From: Myxococcales bacterium
Lineage (GTDB): Bacteria > Myxococcota > Polyangia > Fen-1088
Assembly: GCA_003153875.1 (NCBI GenBank)
Contig: PMBY01000458.1
Span: forward strand, 1-5,571
Reading direction: 5' to 3'
DNA length: 5,571 nucleotides
Part shown: one piece after another, positions 1-5,571 of the stretch
Layout of the letters: every line of letters begins with the position of its first letter
Position numbering within the stretch: position 1 is the stretch's first letter
Notes under the pieces: generated by a model
Told to the model about the DNA's origin: nothing
Database searches by the model: none
Seen by the model: the letters and a program-made list of their open reading frames with translations, nothing else
Made by a program: the position numbers and the translations under genes

Positions 1-401
1 GCGATGCGATCGTTCGGCCGATTCTTGATGAACTGTGCGACCACAGACTTGACGACGTCGAGCCGGCTGCTCGGCTCACCACCCTCGGTCAAATCCAGGG
101 CCTGCATCGAACCGGAAATGTCGACCGCGAGCACCAGATCGATGCCACTGGCCTGGACCTCGGTCGAAGCATGTCCAAGCTGCGGGCGGGCCAGGCCAAC
201 GATCAGGAAGGCCAATCCTACCCAGCGGGCGATTCCCAGGAATCGCCCCCAGCGGCTGCGCGTAGCGCGCGCGACGTCGCGCGCGGTCTCGATGTTCGAG
301 AAGGTGACTGCCGGCCTGGCCCCTTTTCGTCCCAGCCACAGCGCGAGCAACGGCAAGAGCGCGAGTGCCCACAAGATTTGCGGATGTAGGAAGAGGTTCA
401 T
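1..401 (-). CDS. batA: BatA-type VWA-domain membrane protein (N-terminal 133 residues, cut by window edge)
   Basis: This gene starts at 401 and runs out of the window with no stop codon, so only its first 133 codons are visible. They begin MNLFLHPQILWALALLPLLA, giving a first transmembrane helix at about 8-24. A short loop containing TFSNIETA follows, then a second helix at about 55-71 (FLGIARWVGLAFLIVGLA), the ARPQLG motif and a VWA domain. The VWA domain opens with GIDLVLAVDISGSM; DISGS at 94-98 is the first MIDAS metal-binding element. The last visible residues, FIKNRPNDRI, match the usual FI..R..DRIG of BatA. The remaining MIDAS residues and the expected C-terminal helix lie outside the window. 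The start has GAGG (407-410) five bases upstream and overlaps the previous stop in an ATGA. BatA and BatB are close relatives; this position directly after the DUF4381-like gene favours BatA, but the full sequence is needed to be sure. Confidence 0.9.
   Translation of the reverse strand, partial: MNLFLHPQILWALALLPLLALWLGRKGARPAVTFSNIETARDVARATRSRWGRFLGIARWVGLAFLIVGLARPQLGHASTEVQASGIDLVLAVDISGSMQALDLTEGGEPSSRLDVVKSVVAQFIKNRPNDRI
266..285. repeat. Perfect 20-bp palindrome in the BatA-like gene
   Basis: The palindrome is centred between 275 and 276 (half-site CGCGCGCGAC) and encodes about RDVARA between the two membrane helices. Its alternating CG makes it partly low-complexity, so chance in GC-rich coding DNA is likely. 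Confidence 0.55.
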
Positions 402-1036
402 GACGTCCTCGCAGGTGCTGGTTGGGTTTCGGCCTTGCTCGGCGCCGTGTCGAGCACGAACTGGCGCGCCAGATCGTTGAGCGACACCATTCGTTCCCTG
501 GCCAAGGGGAAACGAGCGAACTTCGCCAGGTCGCAGGCCCCGATGAACTGAAGCAGGGACTCGCGATACGAGCCCAGCGACGAATTCTCCTGAGCCACGA
601 GATTCTCGAAGAACTCTTCGGTGGTCAGATGGGCAGCACGCAGCAGAAAGCGCTCCTCGATGTACTCGCGGACGGCATCAGAGGCGGCTCCGGCGTACTC
701 GCGGACCTGCCCGGCCAACGCCAGCGGCTGTGCCTGTTCAAGACGCATGAGCGCGCGCTCGTGGGGCAAAAGTGGCTTGGCATGTCGCCGCCGCATCACC
801 ACGGCGGTGAACCCACCCAAGCCGAGCAGCAACGTTGCACCTCCGCCCAGCGCCAGCCAGCGCCACCACAGGGGAATCGGCACCGGCCCGCGAATGTCGC
901 GGATGTCTTCAGTGGCCGACGCCGGTGCTGGCGCCAGCACCGATGCCGGTGGGACAATTGCTGTTGCCGCCCAAAGCGGGGTGGCCCACAAAAGACCGCC
1001 GAGGACCAAGGACAGAATGTGAACGCGCGGTTTCAT
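398..1036 (-). CDS. Single-pass membrane protein, DUF4381-like, of the MoxR/Bat cluster
   Basis: This 212-residue protein begins with a signal-like hydrophobic segment (residues 6-26, ending LWAATA), then a short Ala/Pro-rich linker and the sequence DIRDIRGPVPIP.WW at 45-58. A transmembrane helix runs from about 58 to 81 and is followed by MRRRH, so by the positive-inside rule the rest is cytoplasmic. The soluble part (about 85-200) is predicted helical, with AVREYIEERF, LTTEEFFENL and CDLAKFARF, which match the DUF4381-type proteins I recall from MoxR/DUF58/VWA operons. That assignment rests on motif resemblance and position, and is less certain than those of the neighbouring genes. The start at 1036 has a strong GGGAGG (1042-1047) five bases upstream and overlaps the DUF58 stop in an ATGA. 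The same open frame extends upstream to 1402, but that part is arginine-rich and opposite in character, a shadow of DUF58. A proposed role is to anchor or connect the ATPase complex to the membrane; this is inference. Confidence 0.85.
   Translation of the reverse strand: MKPRVHILSLVLGGLLWATPLWAATAIVPPASVLAPAPASATEDIRDIRGPVPIPLWWRWLALGGGATLLLGLGGFTAVVMRRRHAKPLLPHERALMRLEQAQPLALAGQVREYAGAASDAVREYIEERFLLRAAHLTTEEFFENLVAQENSSLGSYRESLLQFIGACDLAKFARFPLARERMVSLNDLARQFVLDTAPSKAETQPAPARTS
923..942. repeat. Perfect 20-bp palindrome in the DUF4381-like gene
   Basis: The palindrome is centred between 932 and 933, with ten bases on each side perfectly complementary (half-site CGGTGCTGGC). It encodes part of the Ala/Pro-rich linker after the signal-like segment. 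Similar GCCGGTG sequences flank it at 921-927 and 945-951. Confidence 0.6.
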
Positions 1037-1941
1037 CGCCGCCTCCCTCTCCGCGACCGGAAAAGCGCTATCAACACGGGAAGATAGGGCACCGAGGTGT
1101 CGACCTCGACGCTGTCGACCGATTCTCCGCGTAGCGCTCGTTCGAGTCGTTGATCCCGCTCGCGGGCGCGCTCGGCGAAGCGTTCGCGCACGCCTGCGGA
1201 GCCGGTGTCGATCTCGATCATTTCGCCCGTCTCGGCGTCCTCCATGGTGAGCAGACCCACCTGCAAGAGATTCCGTTCGCGCGGGTCGTTCACGTGCAAC
1301 GCCACCAGGTCGTGCCGGCGTCGAACCATGCGCAACGAGCGCCGCAGGGCCGACAACATATGGGCGGGATCGCCAGCGCTCTGGAAGTCTGAGAGAACGC
1401 ACACCATCGCGCGCCGTTTGGTCACGGCGTTGACGAAATCAAGTGCGTGCGCGACGTCTGTGCCACGGCGTTTCGGCTGACAGCTCAGCACCTCGCGCAC
1501 GATGCGGAGCACGTGCTGACGACCCTTGCGCGGTGGAACGAATGTCTCAATCTGGTCGGAAAACAGGACCAGCCCGACCTTGTCGTTGTTGCGAACTGCG
1601 GAAAGTGCGAGCACGCACGCGATCTCCGCCTCGATCTCGCGCTTGGTGTGCGCGGTCGAGCCAAAGTCGCCGGAGGCGCTCACGTCGACCGCGAGCACGA
1701 TGGTCAGTTCTCGTTCCTCTCGGTACTTCTTGATGAACGGGCGTCCCGCACGCGCAGTTACATTCCAGTCGATGGTCCGCACCTCGTCGCCGGGCACGTA
1801 TTCGCGCACTTCTTCGAAATCCATGCCCCGGCCCCGGAACATCGAGTGGAATTGTCCAGCCAGGGCGTCGGTGGCGAGCCGACGTGTACGAATATCGATG
1901 AGACGGACTTGTTTCAGGATCTCTTTGATATTCTTTTCCAT
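1033..1941 (-). CDS. DUF58 domain protein with VWA-like fold (MoxR partner)
   Basis: This 302-residue protein is a DUF58 family member, the standard partner of MoxR ATPases. The diagnostic DUF58 block lies at about 38-78: GRGMDFEEVREY, then VPGDEVRTIDWNVTARAGRP, then KKYREERE. A VWA-like Rossmann domain follows with an apparently complete metal-binding MIDAS: DVSAS at 86-90, Thr161 in RGTD, and Asp185 in LSDF. No membrane segment is visible, so it is predicted to be cytoplasmic; the C-terminus is very basic (RSRRGRRR). The start at 1941 is the first ATG after the MoxR stop, 10 bases away, and MEKNIKEILKQVR is a normal beginning for the family. No strong Shine-Dalgarno sequence precedes it (only GGTG), which suggests translational coupling to MoxR. 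Its stop overlaps the next gene's start in an ATGA. Its molecular role is not established; binding to MoxR or to the membrane VWA protein is inferred from context. Confidence 0.93.
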   Translation of the reverse strand: MEKNIKEILKQVRLIDIRTRRLATDALAGQFHSMFRGRGMDFEEVREYVPGDEVRTIDWNVTARAGRPFIKKYREERELTIVLAVDVSASGDFGSTAHTKREIEAEIACVLALSAVRNNDKVGLVLFSDQIETFVPPRKGRQHVLRIVREVLSCQPKRRGTDVAHALDFVNAVTKRRAMVCVLSDFQSAGDPAHMLSALRRSLRMVRRRHDLVALHVNDPRERNLLQVGLLTMEDAETGEMIEIDTGSAGVRERFAERARERDQRLERALRGESVDSVEVDTSVPYLPVLIALFRSRRGRRR

Positions 1942-1951
1942 GGTCACACCG

Positions 1952-3028
1952 TTACGGGTTGGGTAGCGCGGCGAGAATCTTGCTGACCAGATCGTCGGCC
2001 TGGATGTTCTCCGCCTCTGCCTCGTAGGTGAGGCCGAGCCGATGTCGCAACACATCCGGGGCCAGAGTCTTGACGTCGGATGGAATGACGTAGCCCCGCC
2101 CGTGCATGAAGGCCCAGGCGCGTGATGCCAGGGTCAACGCAATGGTGGCGCGCGGCGATGCCCCAAACAGCAAGTAGTCGGCGATGGGCAGACTGTAGCT
2201 AGCAGGAGAGCGCGTCGCGGTGACGATATCCACGATGAAGTCGCGAATCTTGTCGTCGACGTAAATGCGGTTGACCACCTTGCGAGCGTGGGCCAACTGG
2301 GCAATCGAGACAATCGGATCGACATGGAGATCGGGCTCACTGGTGGCCATGGCGTCGAGAATCGCGCGTTCCTCTGCCTTCGACGGGTAGCCAATGACGA
2401 GCTTCAACAGGAAGCGATCGACCTGAGCCTCTGGCAGGGGATAGGTGCCCTCTTGTTCGATGGGGTTCTGTGTCGCCATCACGAGGAATGGATCCGGCAG
2501 AGGGTAGCTCTCCTCGCCCAGGGTCACCTGATGCTCCTGCATTGCTTCGAGCAGAGCCGACTGCACCTTGGCTGGCGCACGGTTGATCTCATCGGCGAGC
2601 ACCAGATTGGAAAAGATCGGACCGTGCTTGGTCTGGAAGCTGCCGGAGGTTGGGTTGTAGATCATGGTGCCCACGACGTCGGCGGGCAGCATGTCCGGCG
2701 TGAACTGCAGTCGGCGGAACTTCGCGCCCACAAGTGTCTGCGCAAGAGTCTTGAGCGCCAGGGTTTTGGCCAGCCCCGGCACGCCTTCGAGCAGGAGATG
2801 CCCATTGGTCAGGAGGCCCACGATCAGACGGTCGACTAGGTATCTTTGCCCGACAATGACCCGCGCCATTTCCGTTTGCAGCGCAGGCACCCACCCGGCG
2901 GTGTCCTGAACCTCCTTCTGGATCTGTTGCACGTCTCCGTGCCAGGCACTACGACTTGGAATGGCGTCGTACGCATTGCTATTGGCTGGACTGGCGTTGC
3001 TCGATACAGGATTGACTGCAGCTTCCAT
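1952..3028 (-). CDS. moxR: MoxR-family AAA+ ATPase
   Basis: This 358-residue cytoplasmic ATPase belongs to the MoxR branch of AAA+ proteins, which are believed to act as chaperones that activate or assemble VWA-domain partners. The AAA_3 core has Walker A GVPGLAKT at 82-89, Walker B LVLADE ending at Asp146-Glu147, sensor 1 MATQNP at 184-189, the arginine-finger region EAQVDRF at 200-206, and the sensor 2 region GASPRA at 289-294 followed by the C-terminal lid. All key nucleotide-handling residues are present, so it should be active. The first 30 residues are rich in Asn, Ser, Pro and Ala and look disordered. The start at 3028 was chosen because AAGGAG (3037-3042) sits eight bases upstream; an in-frame ATG at 3106 would add 26 residues across the inverted repeats and lacks a comparable site. 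It is followed after 10 bases by the DUF58 gene, its usual neighbour. The symbol is family-level; the exact MoxR subfamily cannot be settled by eye. Confidence 0.95.
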   Translation of the reverse strand: MEAAVNPVSSNASPANSNAYDAIPSRSAWHGDVQQIQKEVQDTAGWVPALQTEMARVIVGQRYLVDRLIVGLLTNGHLLLEGVPGLAKTLALKTLAQTLVGAKFRRLQFTPDMLPADVVGTMIYNPTSGSFQTKHGPIFSNLVLADEINRAPAKVQSALLEAMQEHQVTLGEESYPLPDPFLVMATQNPIEQEGTYPLPEAQVDRFLLKLVIGYPSKAEERAILDAMATSEPDLHVDPIVSIAQLAHARKVVNRIYVDDKIRDFIVDIVTATRSPASYSLPIADYLLFGASPRATIALTLASRAWAFMHGRGYVIPSDVKTLAPDVLRHRLGLTYEAEAENIQADDLVSKILAALPNP

Positions 3029-3036
3029 GTGGTCTT

Positions 3037-3042
3037 CTCCTT
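3037..3042 (-). promoter_or_regulatory. Ribosome-binding site fixing the MoxR start
   Basis: AAGGAG on the minus strand lies eight bases before the ATG at 3028. It is the strongest Shine-Dalgarno match in this leader and decides between that start and the in-frame ATG at 3106. Confidence 0.75.
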
Positions 3043-3044
3043 GT

Positions 3045-3066
3045 TTGTTCTGACTGTCGAGAACAA
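3045..3066 (-). repeat. Inverted repeat, 7-bp arms, just upstream of MoxR ribosome-binding site
   Basis: The arms TTGTTCT (3045-3051) and AGAACAA (3060-3066) are perfect inverted complements separated by eight bases. The repeat ends three bases before the AAGGAG of the MoxR gene. It could be an operator half-site pair for a dimeric regulator, or a weak leader-RNA hairpin affecting translation of MoxR. The arms are seen in the sequence; either role is inference. Confidence 0.5.
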
Positions 3067-3068
3067 CT

Positions 3069-3085
3069 ATGGGCACGCTACCCAT
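3069..3085 (-). repeat. Inverted repeat, 5-bp arms, in MoxR leader
   Basis: ATGGG (3069-3073) and CCCAT (3081-3085) are perfect inverted complements around a 7-base loop. It lies two bases from the inverted repeat at 3045-3066, so the two form a tandem pair. On its own, arms of this length could occur by chance. Confidence 0.35.
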
Positions 3086-3165
3086 GCCAGAATCTTGCGG
3101 GACCATTACAGCGGTGAAAGATCGCTGTCGCTCACCCTGCGGAACCGGCCGGCATCTACTGCACC

Positions 3166-3184
3166 GCCTTCGTCGCCTGAAGGC
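3166..3184 (-). repeat. Inverted repeat downstream of protease stop
   Basis: GCCTTC (3166-3171) and GAAGGC (3179-3184) form a perfect 6-bp stem with a 7-base loop, 40 bases past the protease stop codon. No run of T follows on the minus strand, so it is not a standard intrinsic terminator. It could stabilise the 3' end of the protease mRNA or be incidental. Confidence 0.35.
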
Positions 3185-3223
3185 ATCGCACCTGCGACCC
3201 CGGTTTGGACAGGCGCCGGTGGA

Positions 3224-5446
3224 CTACAGGGCGGACACGGAGTGACCCGGGAGCGCGGTGTTGGTTCCGCCGTTCAAGAGGTCGACATAGTCCGTCAGGA
3301 TCTTCACGGCCTCGTTCAAGACGATGTCGTCGTCGGCCGAGCGACTGGTCGCCGCGCGGTCAGGAGCGTTCGGCGCAGAAGAAGGGTCCTTGACCCGCGC
3401 CGGTGCCGCGCTCTTGGTAGCCGCCATGGGCGGGGGTAGACCGGGCGAGGAGACGTTCTTGAGCGTGATTTCGTAGGTGGCAGGCCGGGCAGCGGGATGG
3501 ATTCGGCTTTCCCGTTCACGCTCGTCCTGACGAGCCTTGGATTGCGCCAAGTCTTGCCGGCGTTCCGCTTCGTTCAAGGAAACAGACTTGGTGGCCAGGC
3601 TCTTCCTGACTCGCGCGAGGTCGTCCGCCAGAAGGGCAAAGCCTTTCTCGGTTGCGACCCGTCGGAGGGACTTCTCGCGTAGAGCGCTGAGGTAGGGCTG
3701 CACGCGATTTAGCCGCTCGTGGGGCGCCGGAGCCACGGTGTCCCAAGGCAACGGGTCTTTCAATGTCGACTCGCTCACTTCACTGAAATCACTGGGGGAC
3801 GGCAAAACGATGTCGGACGCGACGCCGCGCAACTGGGTCGAGGCACCGTTAGGTCGATAGAATTTGCGAATCGTGACCTTGAGCGCGCCGGGGTCATAGG
3901 CATGCGCCAGTCCCATTTTGTCCATGACCAGCGCGAGCGGCAGAAGGTTTTGCACCGTGCCCTTGCCGAAGGTCGAAGAATCACCCACAACCACGCCGCG
4001 CCCATAGTCTTGAAGCGCGCCGACCAGGATTTCCGAGGCTGATGCGCTGAAGCGACTGATAAGCAGGACCAGCGGCCCGTCGTAGAGCACCGAAGGATCG
4101 GTGTCGGCGTCGACGCCGATGTCACCCCGGGGACCGCGCGTCTGCACGACTGGCCCTTCACGAATGAACAGACCGGTCAGGCTGACCGCCTCTTCGAGCG
4201 ACCCACCGCCGTTGCGTCGCAAATCCAGGACAACGCCGCGCACATGCTCGGCCTTCAACTTCTTGAGCAACTGTGCGACGTCGGCCGTCGCGCTGCGACG
4301 TTCGCCTGGCCCGCCCAGGTCTGCGTAAAAGGATGGTAGGTCGATGACACCAAGTCGAAGGGTCGTACCTTGACTCGTCGGCAGGTCCAGAATTTGGGCT
4401 TTAGCTTGCTGGTCTTCGAGATTCACCTCATCACGCACCAGGGAGATGGTCTTGGGAAGCGAAGCATCGGTAGCGCCCACGGGAAGAATGGTCAACCTCA
4501 CTGTCGACCCCTTGGGGCCGCGAATCAGCTCCACGGCGCGCGAAAGGGGCATGTCGGTGATGTCGACCGGCTCCCCGCTTGATTGCGCCACCGCCAAGAT
4601 GCGGTCGCCTGGTTTCAGCAGACCGCTGCGCGCCGCAGGCCCTCCTGGCAGCAATTCGCGAATCTTGCAGTAGCCATCCTCGCTCTCCAGGGACGCGCCG
4701 ACGCCGAAAAGCGAAAGCTTCATGGCGATCGAAAAAGTCTCCATCTCCTGATGCCCCAGATAGTCCGAGTGCGGGTCGTAGACGTGGGCCAGCGCGTTCA
4801 GGTAGGTTTCCAGTACCTCATCGCTGCGCAGAGACTTCATGATCGCAAGCTGTTGCGCTTGTCTGCGCACCAACCTGCTCACGATCTGCTCGGGCCCCTT
4901 GTCGGCCAGCTTCTCCTGCAGGTACTCCGCTCGAATCTGCTGCCGCCAGAGTTCCTGCGCCGCCATCAGATCGCGTGGCCATTGGGCGTGCTCGCGATCC
5001 ACGGCGTAGACATCGTGTCCGGTGAAATCGAACTTTGCCGTCCGCAGCAGGTTGGTGGTGTAGGCCACCCGCTGCTCCAGCCGCTGTAGATACCGATAGA
5101 AGATTGCGTGGGCCGCACTGGTATCGCCCAGACTGCGGGTAGTTTGCGCCAGGGTCGCGCGGTACGACGCAAACTCCTTCACGTCGGACTGCAGGAGGAG
5201 TGACCGGGTTCCGTCCAGGTCATCCAGATAACGGTCCAGGAACTTCCCCGCCAGCTCACTATCGAGCGGATGGTGCGCGAACTGCGATTGTTCCAGCAGG
5301 TTGGTCGTCAACCGCGTGATATTGGCTTCAGTCGCGCCCGTGGCGGCCCGCGCGGACGCTGCCTGTCCGCGAAGATCCATCGTGCTGAGGCCCGCCGCCA
5401 ACCCGAGAACGAGGAGGAAGGGTGGAATTCTAGTGGGGGATTTCAT
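3224..5446 (-). CDS. prc: C-terminal processing (tail-specific) protease, Prc-like, family S41A
   Basis: This 740-residue exported serine protease should cleave proteins near their C-termini in the periplasm. Residues 1-34 look like a signal peptide: basic MKSPTR, a hydrophobic stretch FLLVLGLAAGL, and a possible cut after ARA. Residues 40-215 form the helical N-terminal domain typical of the long Prc type. A PDZ domain spans about 240-325 (GGPAARSGLLKPGDRI at 268-283). The S41 peptidase core covers about 365-550, with LRRNGGGS at 409-416, SASASE at 467-472 and FGKGTVQ at 493-499. By family alignment the nucleophile is probably Ser469, with Lys495 and Gln499. Residues 575-650 are helical and charged; 650-705 are Ala/Pro/Ser-rich and probably disordered; a conserved-looking acidic helix (DDDIVLNEAVKILTDYV) ends the chain. 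It is somewhat longer than E. coli Prc (about 680). The start at 5446 has GGAG (5452-5455) five bases upstream and directly precedes the signal peptide. An in-frame ATG at 5524 would bury that signal behind 26 residues and lies in a possible promoter. The family call is firm; the physiological substrate is unknown. Confidence 0.95.
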   Translation of the reverse strand: MKSPTRIPPFLLVLGLAAGLSTMDLRGQAASARAATGATEANITRLTTNLLEQSQFAHHPLDSELAGKFLDRYLDDLDGTRSLLLQSDVKEFASYRATLAQTTRSLGDTSAAHAIFYRYLQRLEQRVAYTTNLLRTAKFDFTGHDVYAVDREHAQWPRDLMAAQELWRQQIRAEYLQEKLADKGPEQIVSRLVRRQAQQLAIMKSLRSDEVLETYLNALAHVYDPHSDYLGHQEMETFSIAMKLSLFGVGASLESEDGYCKIRELLPGGPAARSGLLKPGDRILAVAQSSGEPVDITDMPLSRAVELIRGPKGSTVRLTILPVGATDASLPKTISLVRDEVNLEDQQAKAQILDLPTSQGTTLRLGVIDLPSFYADLGGPGERRSATADVAQLLKKLKAEHVRGVVLDLRRNGGGSLEEAVSLTGLFIREGPVVQTRGPRGDIGVDADTDPSVLYDGPLVLLISRFSASASEILVGALQDYGRGVVVGDSSTFGKGTVQNLLPLALVMDKMGLAHAYDPGALKVTIRKFYRPNGASTQLRGVASDIVLPSPSDFSEVSESTLKDPLPWDTVAPAPHERLNRVQPYLSALREKSLRRVATEKGFALLADDLARVRKSLATKSVSLNEAERRQDLAQSKARQDERERESRIHPAARPATYEITLKNVSSPGLPPPMAATKSAAPARVKDPSSAPNAPDRAATSRSADDDIVLNEAVKILTDYVDLLNGGTNTALPGHSVSAL

Positions 5447-5516
5447 TGCGGCTCCAGCGTGTTGGTGCACGAGGCGTTGGCAGCACTCGGCGAGTCCACC
5501 CTCGCGCCCCTGTGCC

Positions 5517-5540
5517 CCTATCATAGGTGCAATCTATTGC
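5517..5540 (-). repeat. Two adjacent short palindromes upstream of the protease
   Basis: Two perfect inverted repeats sit side by side: 5-bp arms GCAAT/ATTGC with a 2-base centre (5529-5540), and 5-bp arms CCTAT/ATAGG with a 1-base centre (5517-5527). The second covers the candidate -10 box. The arrangement would suit an operator, but the arms are short and this is inference. Confidence 0.35.
5520..5525 (-). promoter_or_regulatory. Candidate -10 box for the protease gene
   Basis: TATGAT matches the sigma-70 -10 consensus at five of six bases and lies about 75 bases before the protease start. No recognisable -35 hexamer is found 16-18 bases further upstream, and there is no extended -10 TG, so this is weak on its own. 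It falls inside the palindrome at 5517-5527. Confidence 0.25.
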
Positions 5541-5571
5541 CCCCACCTTGCGGCGAGATTACAAGCTTGAA

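Larger units (their letters stand above)
3029..3223. other. Intergenic gap between protease and MoxR operon
   Basis: This 195-bp stretch is the only sizeable gap inside the cluster. On the minus strand it holds, in order, an inverted repeat just after the protease stop (3166-3184), two back-to-back inverted repeats (3069-3085 and 3045-3066), and the MoxR ribosome-binding site at 3037-3042. I see no convincing sigma-70 promoter: TGTAAT and CATAGT are possible -10 boxes but neither has a good -35 at 16-18 bases. I see no small ORF with a credible start. Confidence 0.6.
5447..5571. other. Upstream region of the protease gene
   Basis: These 125 bases carry the GGAG ribosome-binding site (5452-5455), the paired palindromes and the candidate -10 box. 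No other gene is supported here: the plus-strand open frame covering the region runs antisense to the protease N-terminus. Confidence 0.5.

Noticed and set aside
422..1087. Long plus-strand open frame of 221 codons
   Set aside because: It lies entirely opposite the DUF4381-like gene and its translation has no recognisable motifs; it is a GC-rich antisense shadow.
1037..1402. Upstream extension of the DUF4381-like gene in the same frame
   Set aside because: The extension is arginine-rich and lies within DUF58 in another frame; a strong ribosome-binding site and signal-like segment mark the start at 1036.
1447..1986. Plus-strand open frame of 179 codons
   Set aside because: It is antisense to DUF58, whose motifs and codon pattern explain the region.
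2288..2839. Plus-strand open frame of 183 codons
   Set aside because: It is antisense to the MoxR core, where the conserved AAA+ motifs lie on the minus strand.
3071..3089. Possible sigma-54 promoter (TGGCAT followed by TGCCC on the minus strand)
   Set aside because: The GG and GC elements are 12 bases apart instead of the required 10.
3166..3184. Rho-independent terminator for the protease
   Set aside because: The stem is only 6 bp and no T-run follows on the transcribed strand.
2846..3439. Plus-strand open frame of 197 codons across the intergenic gap
   Set aside because: It overlaps the ends of two confident minus-strand genes, lacks a good ribosome-binding site and resembles no family I know.
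1..5571. Mobile element, CRISPR array, tRNA or novel defence system
   Set aside because: All coding space is explained by five known protein families. No terminal repeats, transposase motifs, regularly spaced repeats or cloverleaf-like sequences were seen.

Overview
This window is a GC-rich bacterial chromosomal stretch with every supported gene on the minus strand. Transcription runs from high to low coordinates: a Prc-type C-terminal processing protease (5446-3224), a MoxR-family AAA+ ATPase (3028-1952), a DUF58 protein with a VWA-like fold (1941-1033), a single-pass membrane protein resembling DUF4381 (1036-398), and the first 133 codons of a BatA-type VWA membrane protein (401-1), which runs off the left edge. 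The likely source is a Gram-negative bacterium. The protease resembles the long S41 proteases I associate with Verrucomicrobia and related PVC bacteria; this lineage guess is from memory of family sequences, not a search.

Layout. Positions 5447-5571 are a leader upstream of the protease, with a candidate -10 box inside two adjacent small palindromes. The protease is complete, with an export signal, a PDZ domain and the Ser/Lys/Gln catalytic residues. A 195-bp non-coding gap (3029-3223) follows, holding three inverted repeats, two of them back to back just upstream of the MoxR ribosome-binding site. After that the genes are packed tightly: a 10-nt gap between MoxR and DUF58, then ATGA (4-nt) overlaps at the next two junctions.

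How the genes work together. MoxR, DUF58, a small DUF4381-like membrane protein and a BatA-like VWA protein make up the conserved MoxR/Bat ('aerotolerance') cluster. In these systems the AAA+ ATPase is thought to act as a chaperone or remodelling factor with metal-binding (MIDAS) VWA partners at the inner membrane. The cluster very probably continues past position 1 with further bat genes. The protease works in the cell envelope and is collinear, but the 195-bp gap means it may be a separate transcription unit.

I found no mobile element, CRISPR array, RNA gene or clearly novel system. What merits a second look is non-coding or structural: the inverted-repeat leader of the MoxR operon, the palindromes around the protease promoter region, and two perfect 20-bp palindromes within coding sequence.
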